Under the pieces are notes generated by a model. The model saw only the letters and a list, made by a program, of their open reading frames with translations. It was not told where the DNA came from and ran no database searches. Shown one piece after another: positions 1-7,401 of a DNA stretch of 10,571 nt. Position numbers and translations under genes: made by a program. How positions within the stretch are numbered: the first letter of the stretch is position 1; the number at the start of each line of letters is the position of its first letter. The stretch is from Leptospira ellisii (GTDB lineage: Bacteria; Spirochaetota; Leptospiria; Leptospirales; Leptospiraceae): positions 1 through 10,571 of the forward strand of contig NZ_NPEF01000139.1 in assembly GCF_002811955.1 (NCBI RefSeq), in the 5' to 3' direction.

Positions 1-581
1 CCCTTCGATTGACCGGGCATTCTATAATAGAAAACGCCCGCCTCCTTCGGACCGGGATGGTATTCCTGGACAAGAAGATCCGCATTCGTCCGGGAAAGAT
101 AGAGATCCGCTTCCCCCGCGTTTTTGATCAGTTTTACGCCGGCGCCCCTCTGTCCCGCGTCCGGCTTTAGAATATAAGGATATTCTAAAGCAAAATCGTC
201 GATGGCCCCCTTTAAGGAAACGCGCCCGTCTTCGCCTCGGAGAATTTTACGGAATTTTAATACGTGCGGGGAGGATACGTTCCGCAGAATTCCGCTTTTG
301 GATTCGCCCACCAAACCTCCGAGAGGAATTCCCGGGTCGGCCGCGCAGATCGTTCCGAAACCGCGGTATCGTATCGTCAAAAAGACGGCGTACGGAACCA
401 AAGGAAGGTAAAACAGCCAGGCCGGCCAGAATTCGGGTCTGGTAAATTTCCCGAAAAACAACGCCCACCGATAAAACGGAGTCGGTCCTTTTCCTCGAAT
501 CTTATCCTTCGTTTCGACTGGGTTGTTTTTGGAATCGGAGCGTCGATAACGCGGTTCCGAATTCGTCAGGTATTGAGACAT
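1..581 (-). CDS. ATP-grasp ligase-like protein, C-terminus off window
   Basis: This is a partial gene: the minus-strand frame is open from an ATG at 581 to the left edge (about 193 residues). The N-terminal part has an aromatic, proline-rich hydrophobic stretch (FWPAWLFYLPLVPYAVFL), then a Gly-rich turn (DPGIPLGGLVGESKSGIL). It continues into a recognisable ATP-grasp core: YPYILKPDAGQRGAGVKL, the nucleotide-binding Lys and Gly-rich loop, and then LLVQEYHPGPKEAGVFYYR. Such proteins are often annotated as D-alanine--D-alanine ligase-like, but true Ddl enzymes lack this N-terminal region, so I assign only an ATP-dependent carboxylate-amine or thiol ligase fold; the substrate is unknown. An in-frame TAA lies two codons upstream, so 581 is the earliest possible start. 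The AAGGA before it is unusually close to the ATG, so a later start is possible. It overlaps the DinB-like gene by 80 bases. Confidence 0.72.
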   Translation of the reverse strand, partial: MSQYLTNSEPRYRRSDSKNNPVETKDKIRGKGPTPFYRWALFFGKFTRPEFWPAWLFYLPLVPYAVFLTIRYRGFGTICAADPGIPLGGLVGESKSGILRNVSSPHVLKFRKILRGEDGRVSLKGAIDDFALEYPYILKPDAGQRGAGVKLIKNAGEADLYLSRTNADLLVQEYHPGPKEAGVFYYRMPGQSK

Positions 582-1026
582 TCCTTAAAAAGTGCTCCGC
601 ATAAATTTTGATGATCGCCATGTGGTGGATCGTATGATCGTGAACGTATTGGTATTCCCTTCTCAGATTGGAGAAGGTTTCCCCTTCGAGTCCGGTTTCG
701 GGATCGAGAAGATATCGCAACGAAAACATCCTGTTTTCGTCGATCGGTTCCAGCTTCCCCAGGAGTTCGAAGATCTTGTCCCGGGCGGCGAGGGGAGAGG
801 TTTCGTATAACGCGTTGCGTTTGCGGTCGTCGTAGGAGACTTCCGAGATCGTCAGACCGGAGACCAAATTCTCCAGGACCTCGATACAATGTCGTACGTG
901 TTTGCCGACGCTCGCCCCTTTGAGCGCGGTTATTTCGAGCGAATATTGTTCTTCCTCGAGTACGGATAGTAGATCCGAAAGTTGCGTAAACGTTCGGAGA
1001 ATATTTTGGTATTGGATCGATAACAT
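502..1026 (-). CDS. DinB/YfiT-like putative metalloenzyme
   Basis: A 174-residue soluble protein with the length and helical character of the DinB/YfiT four-helix-bundle superfamily, whose members usually bind a divalent metal through three histidines. Candidate ligands are His43/His46 in GKHVRHCIEVLENL and the cluster His129, His131, His134 and His135 in YVHDHTIHHMAII. The pattern of one N-terminal His plus an HxxxH-type helix fits the family. Members include thiol-dependent transferases and proteins of unknown role, so no reaction is proposed. There is no signal peptide, so it should be cytoplasmic. It lies downstream of the tonB terminator and so is probably transcribed separately. Its 3' end overlaps the ATP-grasp gene, suggesting a two-gene unit with translational coupling. 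The ribosome-binding site is weak (a purine run GAAGAA about 7 nt before the ATG). Confidence 0.78.
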   Translation of the reverse strand: MLSIQYQNILRTFTQLSDLLSVLEEEQYSLEITALKGASVGKHVRHCIEVLENLVSGLTISEVSYDDRKRNALYETSPLAARDKIFELLGKLEPIDENRMFSLRYLLDPETGLEGETFSNLRREYQYVHDHTIHHMAIIKIYAEHFLRNVSIPDEFGTALSTLRFQKQPSRNEG

Positions 1027-1108
1027 CGAAAGATTCTTCGGGAAGGGATTCGCGAAGTTACATACAAATTCCCTTTTCGAAGGATTTGCAAGAAATTTAA
1101 AGCGGGTT

Positions 1109-1135
1109 AAAAAGGGACGGGGTCTCGACCCCGTC
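1109..1135 (-). terminator. Rho-independent terminator of exbB-exbD-exbD-tonB
   Basis: Read on the minus strand, GACGGGGTC pairs perfectly with GACCCCGTC (positions 1135-1127 with 1124-1116). A short CCC and then five T residues (1113-1109) follow. It begins about 20 nt after the tonB stop codon and lies before the DinB-like start, so it should end the Ton-system transcript. Confidence 0.85.
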
Positions 1136-1155
1136 TTCGATTTTTATTCTAAGTT

Positions 1156-1746
1156 TTAGTAAAGACTGAAACGCACCGGAATCAGCACTTTTACGGTGAT
1201 GGGTTTTCCGTCCAATATGGAAGGGGAATATCTCTTTTTGTAGAAGGCCTCCACCGCGGCCTCATCCAACCCGAACCCGAGCGGTTTTCCCACGGAACGC
1301 ACCCGCAGGACTTGACCGTTTTCGGCGATAATCACTTCCAAAGTGGAAGTTCCCGCGATTCCGGCCGATCTCGCTTCGGTGGGATATTCCGGAGTGATGT
1401 TCGGAGTCAGATCCACGGGCGCCGTAGCTCCCGAAATGATCGCGTCCTGCGCTCCGGCGATTCGAGGATCTTCCTTTTTTTTGACGGTGTCCGTGACTTC
1501 GAATTCTCCGTCGTCCGCCGCTTCTCCCACGTTCGGATCCTGGATCACCAGGTTGTCCACGAAAGCTACTTCGTCCACGAGCCGTTCAAGACGATTGAAC
1601 TCGATGGAAGGAGTATACCAGAAAAAAAGGATCAGCATTTGAAGGACGAAGGAAACGGATAGGAAAAATTCCATCCGATACCGGTCTACGAACCTTCTGA
1701 GTTTTCCCCGTTTGACGATGGTGATCAGCGAATTGTCTTGGCCCAT
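1156..1746 (-). CDS. tonB: TonB energy-transducing protein
   Basis: A 196-residue TonB protein that carries energy from the ExbB/ExbD proton channel across the periplasm to outer-membrane receptors. A basic cytoplasmic N-terminus (1-25) precedes one membrane segment at about 27-44 ([18 protein letters not shown]). A short periplasmic linker follows, then a TonB C-terminal domain at about 112-196. That domain shows the family pattern: [16 protein letters not shown], a GQVLRV turn, the LDEAAVEA helix, [14 protein letters not shown] and the closing IPVRFSLY strand. Unlike classical TonB, the linker has no Pro-Glu/Pro-Lys repeats and is acidic. Translation is probably coupled: its GGAGGA ribosome-binding site lies inside the last codons of the preceding exbD, which ends 3 nt before this ATG. 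It is the last gene of the energiser operon. Confidence 0.93.
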   Translation of the reverse strand: MGQDNSLITIVKRGKLRRFVDRYRMEFFLSVSFVLQMLILFFWYTPSIEFNRLERLVDEVAFVDNLVIQDPNVGEAADDGEFEVTDTVKKKEDPRIAGAQDAIISGATAPVDLTPNITPEYPTEARSAGIAGTSTLEVIIAENGQVLRVRSVGKPLGFGLDEAAVEAFYKKRYSPSILDGKPITVKVLIPVRFSLY

Positions 1747-1749
1747 CGG

Positions 1750-2166
1750 TCAAAGTCCTCCGCCTTGCGTCGTTTTGGTCACGAGGGAAATTTTCAATGC
1801 GCCCGCTTCCTTCAACATCTCGAACGCGTTATCAAGATCCGCGTAAGACAGATCCTTGTCCGCATGAATCAGAACCTTTAGATCGGGAGTCGTTGTCAAT
1901 TTGGCGCGCACGTTGTTGATGGCTTCGTTCAACGGCATCTTAACCTGGTTAAAATATACCGTCTTGTTTTGATCGGCGCTCAGATAAAGATTGGCGATCT
2001 TTTTGTTCAGCTGTTCCCCGCCGGGTACGTCGGGCAACGCGATCGGAAGATCCGGATCCGTATCCAACACCGAAGTCACCATAAAAAAGACCAGAAGCAG
2101 GAAGGCGATATCGGCCATGGAACTGACCGGAATCGAAGGGGATTTTTTTTTCTTTTTTAAACCCAT
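1750..2166 (-). CDS. exbD: ExbD biopolymer transport protein (second copy)
   Basis: A 138-residue ExbD/TolR-family protein, a partner of ExbB in the proton-motive-force-driven motor that powers TonB. A lysine-rich cytoplasmic start ([15 protein letters not shown]) leads into the single membrane helix [18 protein letters not shown]. Asp19 sits at the position of the essential proton-carrying Asp of ExbD. The periplasmic domain (about 38-138) has the usual LPDVPGG segment and ends in a Gly-rich tail. It starts one base after the preceding exbD ends, with an AAAAGG ribosome-binding site inside that gene. It ends three bases before tonB and so is tightly coupled. It differs clearly from its neighbour, so the two copies probably form mixed dimers or have separate roles. 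Confidence 0.94.
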   Translation of the reverse strand: MGLKKKKKSPSIPVSSMADIAFLLLVFFMVTSVLDTDPDLPIALPDVPGGEQLNKKIANLYLSADQNKTVYFNQVKMPLNEAINNVRAKLTTTPDLKVLIHADKDLSYADLDNAFEMLKEAGALKISLVTKTTQGGGL

Positions 2167-2167
2167 A

Positions 2168-2587
2168 TTATTTCAGCCTTTTTACGGAGATCTGTTTAAA
2201 ACCCCGGATTTGAACGGCGGAAAGCGCGTCCAACATGTTCCCGTATTTGGTTTCTCCGGTCGTTTTGATCAGGGCCACCTTGTTTTCGATATCGGGAATT
2301 TCCATCAGGTTTAGCTGTTCGCGAAAGTCTATTAGATTTCTATAATCTTTCGTTCCGATGGATTTGTTCTTCATCTTTACAAGATCACCCGCGACCAGAA
2401 TCTCGTAGATGTTGTCGCGGAGAACCAAGGTTGGATTGGAATTCTTCCGGGGAAGCTGGATATTCAGTCCTTCCTTGACGAAAAAAACCGCCGTTACCAT
2501 GAAAAACACAAGAAGAAGAAATGCAATATCCGACATCGAGGAGGCGGAGATTTCCTCCAGCACGCGTTTCTTTTTGATTTGGATCAT
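2168..2587 (-). CDS. exbD: ExbD biopolymer transport protein (first copy)
   Basis: A 139-residue ExbD-family protein. Basic residues ([17 protein letters not shown]) precede the membrane helix [20 protein letters not shown], with Asp20 as the expected proton-relay residue. The periplasmic part starts with the [10 protein letters not shown] segment and ends in a basic [13 protein letters not shown] tail. The membrane helix is almost the same as in the next exbD, but the periplasmic domains are divergent. This points to an old duplication held to one motor core with two different periplasmic ends. It lies 28 nt after exbB and 1 nt before the next exbD. The ribosome-binding site is weak (AAAGGG about 14 nt before the ATG). 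Confidence 0.94.
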   Translation of the reverse strand: MIQIKKKRVLEEISASSMSDIAFLLLVFFMVTAVFFVKEGLNIQLPRKNSNPTLVLRDNIYEILVAGDLVKMKNKSIGTKDYRNLIDFREQLNLMEIPDIENKVALIKTTGETKYGNMLDALSAVQIRGFKQISVKRLK

Positions 2588-2615
2588 ATTCGATTACCGA
2601 ACCCTTTGGAAACGA

Positions 2616-3455
2616 TTACGCTTTTTTGGAATTTCTCTTTAGGAATTCCTTATATATTCTGTTGGCCGCTTCCTCCACTTCCGAGGTGAAACCGTCGATT
2701 CTGGAGGTGAGGTATTGGTGGAAAGTCATCGCGGGAATCGCGACGATCAAACCGGCCGCGGTCGTGATCAAGGCTTCTTTGATACCGCCCGCCACCACTT
2801 TCGCGTTCACCTGATCGGCGTTCGCGATCGCGTCGAACGCGTTGATCATCCCGGAAACGGTTCCCAAAAACCCGATCAAAGGAGCGATCGTAGAAACCGC
2901 CGCCAAAATGACGAGTCCTCTTTCCAAAACGGTGATCACTTCCGCCGCTTCACGTTCCACACCTTTCGCGAAAATTTCGGCGTCTCCGGAGGAAACGTCT
3001 ATACCGCCCGCGAGCACTTGTGTGATTTTATAATCCTTTCTTTCTTCCAGAAATTCCTGAACTCCGTCGAGACCTTTGGAATCCATCGTTTCTCCTAAGT
3101 CTATGTTGTAACCCTTAGGAAGAAGTTTTGCGGTTCCGAGGAAATAAATTCTTTCAAAGATGATTCCCAAAGCGACGATCGAGGAAAGGGCCAGAGGATA
3201 CATCGTCCATCCTCCGAGAAGGAACAGATCCACGAATCCCCAGCCTTTATCCGCTTTCGGAGCCGCAGGTGCGCTTTCGGCTTTCGCTTCTTCTCCCGCG
3301 GGAGCGGCGGTATCGGTCGCAGTCGCTTCGGTTTTCGCGGGTTCTGCGGGTTTATCTTGGGCTAAAATTGCAGTCGTGGAAAGGGAAATCAATCCCGCAA
3401 GGATCAGCGCGCTTGCGATCCATTTAAAGTCTTTCTTTATAGAGGAAAATTTCAT
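2616..3455 (-). CDS. exbB: ExbB/TolQ/MotA-family proton channel, with signal peptide and Ala/Pro/Glu-rich N-terminal extension
   Basis: A 279-residue ExbB, the pentamer-forming inner-membrane proton channel that works with ExbD and TonB. Residues 1-32 look like a cleavable signal peptide (basic KK, hydrophobic core, ILA-Q). A disordered periplasmic extension rich in Ala, Pro, Glu and Lys covers about 33-70. Three membrane helices follow at about 75-103, 180-202 and 224-246. The family core is visible at 190-205 ([16 protein letters not shown]) and in the third helix ([16 protein letters not shown]). Start: an ATG with GGAG 6 nt upstream (3465-3462). It is first in a four-gene operon and is preceded by a repeat-bearing promoter (3483-3525). 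Classical E. coli ExbB lacks the signal peptide and extension; similar longer ExbBs occur in other bacteria. Confidence 0.94.
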   Translation of the reverse strand: MKFSSIKKDFKWIASALILAGLISLSTTAILAQDKPAEPAKTEATATDTAAPAGEEAKAESAPAAPKADKGWGFVDLFLLGGWTMYPLALSSIVALGIIFERIYFLGTAKLLPKGYNIDLGETMDSKGLDGVQEFLEERKDYKITQVLAGGIDVSSGDAEIFAKGVEREAAEVITVLERGLVILAAVSTIAPLIGFLGTVSGMINAFDAIANADQVNAKVVAGGIKEALITTAAGLIVAIPAMTFHQYLTSRIDGFTSEVEEAANRIYKEFLKRNSKKA

Positions 3456-3482
3456 CGATATCTCCGATTAAAATGTGACTGT

Positions 3483-3525
3483 AATATACGAATGAATTGT
3501 TACCGGAGAATTACAAAAGAGTTAC
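3483..3525 (-). promoter_or_regulatory. exbB promoter with three 11-nt-phased TAAC repeats (Pho-box-like)
   Basis: On the minus strand GTAACT (3525-3520), GTAATT (3514-3509) and GTAACA (3503-3498) repeat with exactly 11 nt between starts. The last unit is 9 nt upstream of TATATT (3488-3483), a 5/6 match to a -10 box. No good -35 hexamer is seen, as expected where an activator bound to direct repeats substitutes for it. Repeats in 11-nt phase next to a -10 are typical of PhoB/OmpR-family binding. The regulator is inferred, not shown. Confidence 0.55.
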
Positions 3526-3660
3526 GGGTTGGAGACTTGCTCTTCGGAAGCGGGAAGGCAAACGCAAAAACGGCGGGGTGGGGATTCGATTCGTGGAAGC
3601 GTAGCGGGAAGTCGGGATTTCGATCCGTCGGCTGCGGACCGTCGGAGCGTTTTCGGAGAA
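3526..3660. other. Intergenic stretch without a recognised gene
   Basis: This lies between the repeat promoter of exbB and the terminator of the receptor gene; the whole gap from 3456 to 3727 is about 270 nt. A plus-strand reading frame crosses it but has no credible start site or protein-like composition. I see no further repeat, RNA gene or promoter here. Confidence 0.5.
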
Positions 3661-3701
3661 TAAAAAAACGTCCGAACCCGGGATCGGGCGCGGACGTTTT
3701 T
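3661..3701 (-). terminator. Strong rho-independent terminator after the TonB-dependent receptor
   Basis: An 11-bp perfect stem (3664-3674 with 3691-3701) encloses a second short stem, CCCG/CGGG (3677-3680 with 3685-3688). Read on the minus strand the hairpin runs into seven T residues. It begins about 27 nt after the receptor stop codon. The A-tract on the other side makes it potentially bidirectional. It separates the receptor transcript from the exbB promoter. Confidence 0.9.
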
Positions 3702-3727
3702 AAACGAAATCGGGATGTCTTTTATCT

Positions 3728-6709
3728 TTAGAACGTCATATTCGCGCTGACGCTGTAACTCACACCCGTTCTATAGGAGCGGAAAAGACGATCTTCGTTG
3801 AAGAGTTCGTCCCTTTGATACACGCGATATCTCGTATCGAATATGTTTCTCGCCGCCGTTTTGATGGTGAAGTTTTCGCTTTTCGCGAACGTATAAACTA
3901 CGTCGGTAAGACCGACCGCTCTTTCGATCGCGTCCGGAGATCCGTCGGATCCCGCCGCGAAGATACGATCGCCGAAGTAGTTATAGTAGACTCCGATCGC
4001 GTGTATCTTTTTGGCGTCGATGAAATAATCGAACTTGATGTTGAATACGAAATCGGATTGTCCCTGCAGCCTTCTCGAAAGATTCGTGGGGGCGTAAGCG
4101 GCGATCGTGGAATTCTTATCCAATATACCCGTGTTGATGGCCAGGTAATCGTTGTAGTTGAGGACCTGCACCCTCGAGTTGATGAAGAAGAGGTTCGTCT
4201 CGAACTTCAAACGGTCCGTGATCGATTTGCGGAAATCGAATTCGACCCCTTTGATATGCGCGTCCCTTGCGTTCGCATACGTGAAGTTGAACTGAAGCGC
4301 TCCCGCGATAGGCTGTCCTACGAGTTCTATAGGATTGCTCAACTGTTTGAAGAAGGCGCCCACTCCGATGTAATCGTTGTTGTTGATGTACCATTCCCAA
4401 CGCGTATCATAGTTGAGGATGTAGGTTTGTTTCAAAAGCGGGTTACCGAAAACGCGGTCCGATCCGAAATACGGAGAGAATCCGAACGGAGACATTTCAC
4501 GAAGATCCGGTCTCGTAACCGTTTCCGTATACGCGAGACGAAGGTTCATGTCCTTGGAAAATTCCCAGGTGAAATTCGCCGAAGGCAGACGGTTCACTTT
4601 ATGGAATTCTCCCACCCCGTTGTTGAACTGATCGCAGACTTTGGCGTTGATCGCGAGAAGTCTTTCCTCTTCGTTGTTGAAACGGCAACCGTAGTCCACG
4701 TTCGTCAAACGAACGCTGTCCTTCAATGCGAAGGTTTTGTTCTTTTGATAGTTGTCCTCCACGCGGACCCCGCCCAAAAATCTCAACTTCGGCATAAGCG
4801 GAATATCGATCTGCGCGAAGTGTGCCTTCAGTGTTTGAATCGCGTCGTACGCGTTGGATTCCACCTGTCTTTCAGAGAAAGTACGGTCTCCTTTCGCGAA
4901 GAAAAGAGGGTTGAAGGTGACTTCGCCGGGAACGGGATAATTGTCGAACAAGGCTCCGTTCGCGTTATTCGGTTTTTGTCCGAATTCGCGGAAGCGGAAA
5001 TCCTTAAACCGGGTCATATAAGTCGTTCCGAATTTGAACTTGGACTGAAGACCGTCCCATTGTTTGAAGGGAATTTCGTATTTTACGTTGAAACTTCTGA
5101 CCGTATCGTTCGTGGTCGAAAAGAAGCGCGTTCCGTCGGGGTTGTTTCCCAAACGGGTATAATTGGTCAAAGCCCCTTCCGACTTTCTCCAGACTTGGAG
5201 CGCCAAATCGGGTTGATCTCTGGAAGCCTCCGCGTAGTTGAAGTTCCATTCCAATTTATGAGGTCTGTCTCCGAAGAGATTGAAGGCGTGATCGCCTCCG
5301 ACGGTGTTGTTGAAGATGTTTCTTGCGATGAAACTGTTCGCGGTACTGATGAAGTCGTAGTTGTCGATCCTTTCCGTTCCGCGGGATTCCCGCACTTCCT
5401 TATCGGACTGATTGGTGTAAAGGAGTTTGTAATAGATCTGCTGTCCCTTCGTGTATTCGTACGCGAGGTTTAAGTTGGAACCCCAGAGCACTTCCTCTCC
5501 GTAGATATCGGAGTTCTGGGTCTGCGCGGGAATGAGATACTTACTTTCGTTAGGTCCTCCTCTCACTCCGTTGTCCACGAGGTTTCCGGCGAAGTAACGA
5601 GCGGTGGATTCCTGATAGAATCTATATCTTCTGTTATACGAAGTACCAACCAATACGCCCAATCTAGAACCGGATTCGTTCAACTTGAACGTATTACCGA
5701 TGGAGAAGTTTAGGGAACGATCGAAAGAAGCCGTGGTCTTATCCGCGGAATAGGGAGTGTTGAATTGAAACGGCATAAACGACACCGCTTGCGGAGGAAG
5801 TCCTCCGAATCTGCTTCCGGGTTCGATCGGAATATATTCGGGAACGCCTTTGACCATGGAAGGAAGTTGTTGATTGGAATCGACCATACCCAACGCGTTC
5901 GGTAGGCTTCCACCGTTGAAGGTCTCCCACTTCTTTCCGGTGGTGTTCGCGTTTCCGCCAACGCCGATTCCGAGTTTCATCGTAAACTGGTCCGGATACT
6001 CCTGCGTTTCGATCTTCAAAAGACCGCCGGAGAATTCACCCGGATCTTCCGGAGTGAAGGTTTTCATAACGCGCATATTTTTTATCAAACCGGAAGGAAA
6101 AAGATCCAAAGGTATGATCCGTTTTTCCGGTTCGGGAGAAGGAAGGATGGAGTCGTTCACCAAAGTGTTGGAATATCTTTCCCCCAATCCCCGGACGAAA
6201 ACGTATTTTCCTCCGATGATCGTAACTCCCGTAACCCTTTTGATCACGTCCCCCGCCGATGAATCGGGACTTTTTTTGATGTTTTCCTCGCTGATTCCGT
6301 CGGAAACGGAACCGGCTTTACGTTGGATCTGAAGCAAAGCCGATTCGGTGTTCTCCAAACCCCGTCCTTTCACTTCCACCGTGTCCAATGTCTTTAAGCC
6401 GAATATAATATTCTGACTTACTAATTGACCTGGAGTGACCGTGATCGATCTGGATTGAGTATCGTAACCGATCATCTGAAATTCAACCTGATAAGTTCCT
6501 GGAGGAAGATCTAAGACGTATTTTCCGTCGAAGTCGGTTCTGGTTCCCTTCTTCAGGGAGCGCACCACGATCGTGGCTCCGAATACCGGGTCTCCGGAAT
6601 CCGCGTCCACGATTTTACCTCTTACTCCGGAGGATCCCTGCGCCGAAAGCGTAAGGGAGAAGCCGGCGTAGATGATCGCGGAGATCAATAACCATGCTAA
6701 GCGATTCAT
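3728..6709 (-). CDS. TonB-dependent outer-membrane receptor with N-terminal carboxypeptidase-regulatory-like domain
   Basis: A protein of about 993 residues that would import a ligand across the outer membrane using TonB energy. A signal peptide covers about 1-23 (LSA-Q). A carboxypeptidase-regulatory-like beta-sandwich follows at about 28-105 ([35 protein letters not shown]). A TonB-box-like DTVEVKG is at 109-115. The plug spans about 120-240, with [38 protein letters not shown] and [12 protein letters not shown]. The rest is a 22-strand-type barrel ending in aromatic Phe (SVSANMTF). An in-frame ATG 30 nt upstream (6739) lacks a ribosome-binding site; 6709 has AAAGG at 7 nt and gives a clean signal peptide. 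It is last in the operon with two lipoproteins. This Oar-like architecture includes transporters of unknown substrate; no siderophore, heme or cobalamin specificity can be read. Confidence 0.93.
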   Translation of the reverse strand: MNRLAWLLISAIIYAGFSLTLSAQGSSGVRGKIVDADSGDPVFGATIVVRSLKKGTRTDFDGKYVLDLPPGTYQVEFQMIGYDTQSRSITVTPGQLVSQNIIFGLKTLDTVEVKGRGLENTESALLQIQRKAGSVSDGISEENIKKSPDSSAGDVIKRVTGVTIIGGKYVFVRGLGERYSNTLVNDSILPSPEPEKRIIPLDLFPSGLIKNMRVMKTFTPEDPGEFSGGLLKIETQEYPDQFTMKLGIGVGGNANTTGKKWETFNGGSLPNALGMVDSNQQLPSMVKGVPEYIPIEPGSRFGGLPPQAVSFMPFQFNTPYSADKTTASFDRSLNFSIGNTFKLNESGSRLGVLVGTSYNRRYRFYQESTARYFAGNLVDNGVRGGPNESKYLIPAQTQNSDIYGEEVLWGSNLNLAYEYTKGQQIYYKLLYTNQSDKEVRESRGTERIDNYDFISTANSFIARNIFNNTVGGDHAFNLFGDRPHKLEWNFNYAEASRDQPDLALQVWRKSEGALTNYTRLGNNPDGTRFFSTTNDTVRSFNVKYEIPFKQWDGLQSKFKFGTTYMTRFKDFRFREFGQKPNNANGALFDNYPVPGEVTFNPLFFAKGDRTFSERQVESNAYDAIQTLKAHFAQIDIPLMPKLRFLGGVRVEDNYQKNKTFALKDSVRLTNVDYGCRFNNEEERLLAINAKVCDQFNNGVGEFHKVNRLPSANFTWEFSKDMNLRLAYTETVTRPDLREMSPFGFSPYFGSDRVFGNPLLKQTYILNYDTRWEWYINNNDYIGVGAFFKQLSNPIELVGQPIAGALQFNFTYANARDAHIKGVEFDFRKSITDRLKFETNLFFINSRVQVLNYNDYLAINTGILDKNSTIAAYAPTNLSRRLQGQSDFVFNIKFDYFIDAKKIHAIGVYYNYFGDRIFAAGSDGSPDAIERAVGLTDVVYTFAKSENFTIKTAARNIFDTRYRVYQRDELFNEDRLFRSYRTGVSYSVSANMTF

Positions 6710-6716
6710 TTTTTTA

Positions 6717-6721
6717 CCTTT
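6717..6721 (-). promoter_or_regulatory. Ribosome-binding site deciding the receptor start
   Basis: AAAGG lies 7 nt upstream of the ATG at 6709, inside the frame that could also begin at 6739. The upstream ATG has only CAGGCACACA before it, so translation from 6709 is favoured. Confidence 0.6.
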
Positions 6722-6753
6722 ATCTGTTTTTAAAATCATTGTGTGCCTGTTTG

Positions 6754-7341
6754 TTACGGAGATACGACTGCTACTTTGAATTGACCTTTGTGCTCGACGA
6801 CGAGCTTTATCTGTTCGGAAAAGACGGTTTTTCCCGCGACGTTCAATTCCACCTTTTCCACTTCGTAGCCGACTAAGCGGTTCAGGATTCTTTTTTTAGG
6901 ATTGAATATAACTCGTTTTACGGTGACGCGTTTGCCTTCCGTAGAGTCCGCGATTCTTTTGATTCCCAGTTCCCTTCTAAGCCTAAGCATTTCCAAGGCC
7001 TGATCGAGAGGAATATTGGCTACGATGCTTTTGTCTCCGATCAGATTCGGAAGAAGTATGTTTTCCGATTCTTCCCGACCGAAACTGTACTTTTCGACGT
7101 TCTTTTCGTTGGATTGTATGATTGCGTTTAAAAAGGAGCGAACGGCGGTTTCAGGGTCTGCGAAGGAATTTTCGATCACGTATTGTTCCTTCTGTTTTTC
7201 GAGAAGGATCTTTTTGGTCTCGTCCAGTTGCCGCTGATATTCCTCTTTCTTTTTTTGATTTTCGTCCTTGCAAGATGAAAGTAGGAGGAAGGAGAGAATC
7301 GATAAAGCGAGTATTTTATGAAAAACGAATTTAGATGCCAT
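6754..7341 (-). CDS. Lipoprotein with coiled-coil linker and NTF2-like/DUF4878-type domain (tentative)
   Basis: A 195-residue lipoprotein. Hydrophobic residues 7-21 end in the lipobox LLSSC, with Cys24 as the lipidated residue. Residues about 25-55 are charged and predicted helical or coiled coil (KKKEEYQRQLDETKKILLEK), perhaps a stalk from the membrane. The folded part (about 60-195) opens with ADPETAVRSFLNAIIQSN, the usual start of NTF2-like/DUF4878 domains, and ends in beta-rich segments (KVELNVAGKTVFSEQIK, VVEHKGQFKVAVVSP). I do not recognise a named family with certainty. It sits between the 618-residue lipoprotein (60 nt gap) and the receptor (14 nt gap to the earlier ATG), so it is probably part of the same export or uptake complex. 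The ribosome-binding site is poor. Confidence 0.8.
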   Translation of the reverse strand: MASKFVFHKILALSILSFLLLSSCKDENQKKKEEYQRQLDETKKILLEKQKEQYVIENSFADPETAVRSFLNAIIQSNEKNVEKYSFGREESENILLPNLIGDKSIVANIPLDQALEMLRLRRELGIKRIADSTEGKRVTVKRVIFNPKKRILNRLVGYEVEKVELNVAGKTVFSEQIKLVVEHKGQFKVAVVSP

Positions 7342-7359
7342 TTCTAATTTTAGGAATCG

Positions 7360-7385
7360 AACACGGCCCCTTTCGGAACCGTGTT
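7360..7385 (-). other. Intra-operon hairpin between the two lipoprotein genes
   Basis: AACACGG pairs with CCGTGTT (7 bp) around a 12-nt loop, in the 60-nt gap after the 618-residue lipoprotein gene. No T-tract follows on the minus strand, so it is not a standard terminator. It could be a processing site or 3'-end stabiliser that sets a higher level of the upstream lipoprotein than of the receptor. Confidence 0.45.
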
Positions 7386-7401
7386 TCTGTTTGTTTAAGG
7401 A

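Noticed and set aside
264..611. Plus-strand and other minus-strand open frames at 202-611
   Set aside because: These are shadows of the ATP-grasp gene, whose own frame carries clear family motifs up to the window edge.
1054..1091. Possible promoter of the DinB-like gene (TTGCAA, 18 nt, TTGTAT)
   Set aside because: The match to consensus is weak (about 4/6 and 3/6), and the nearby GTAACT has no phased partner. It is not strong enough to annotate.
2591..2619. Short direct repeat CGATTAC in the exbB-exbD gap
   Set aside because: Two 7-base copies, one containing the exbB stop codon; too short and without matching context elsewhere.
3815..5473. Plus-strand open frame of 552 codons antisense to the receptor gene
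   Set aside because: It lies wholly inside the well-supported receptor frame, its product is low-quality (Arg/Val/Glu/Phe-rich, no domain), and it has no start-site signals. It is a by-product of codon bias.
6740..6775. A GTAACA in the gap between the 195-residue lipoprotein and the receptor
   Set aside because: It is formed by the stop codon context (CCG TAA CA), has no partner 11 nt away and no -10 box, so it is treated as chance.
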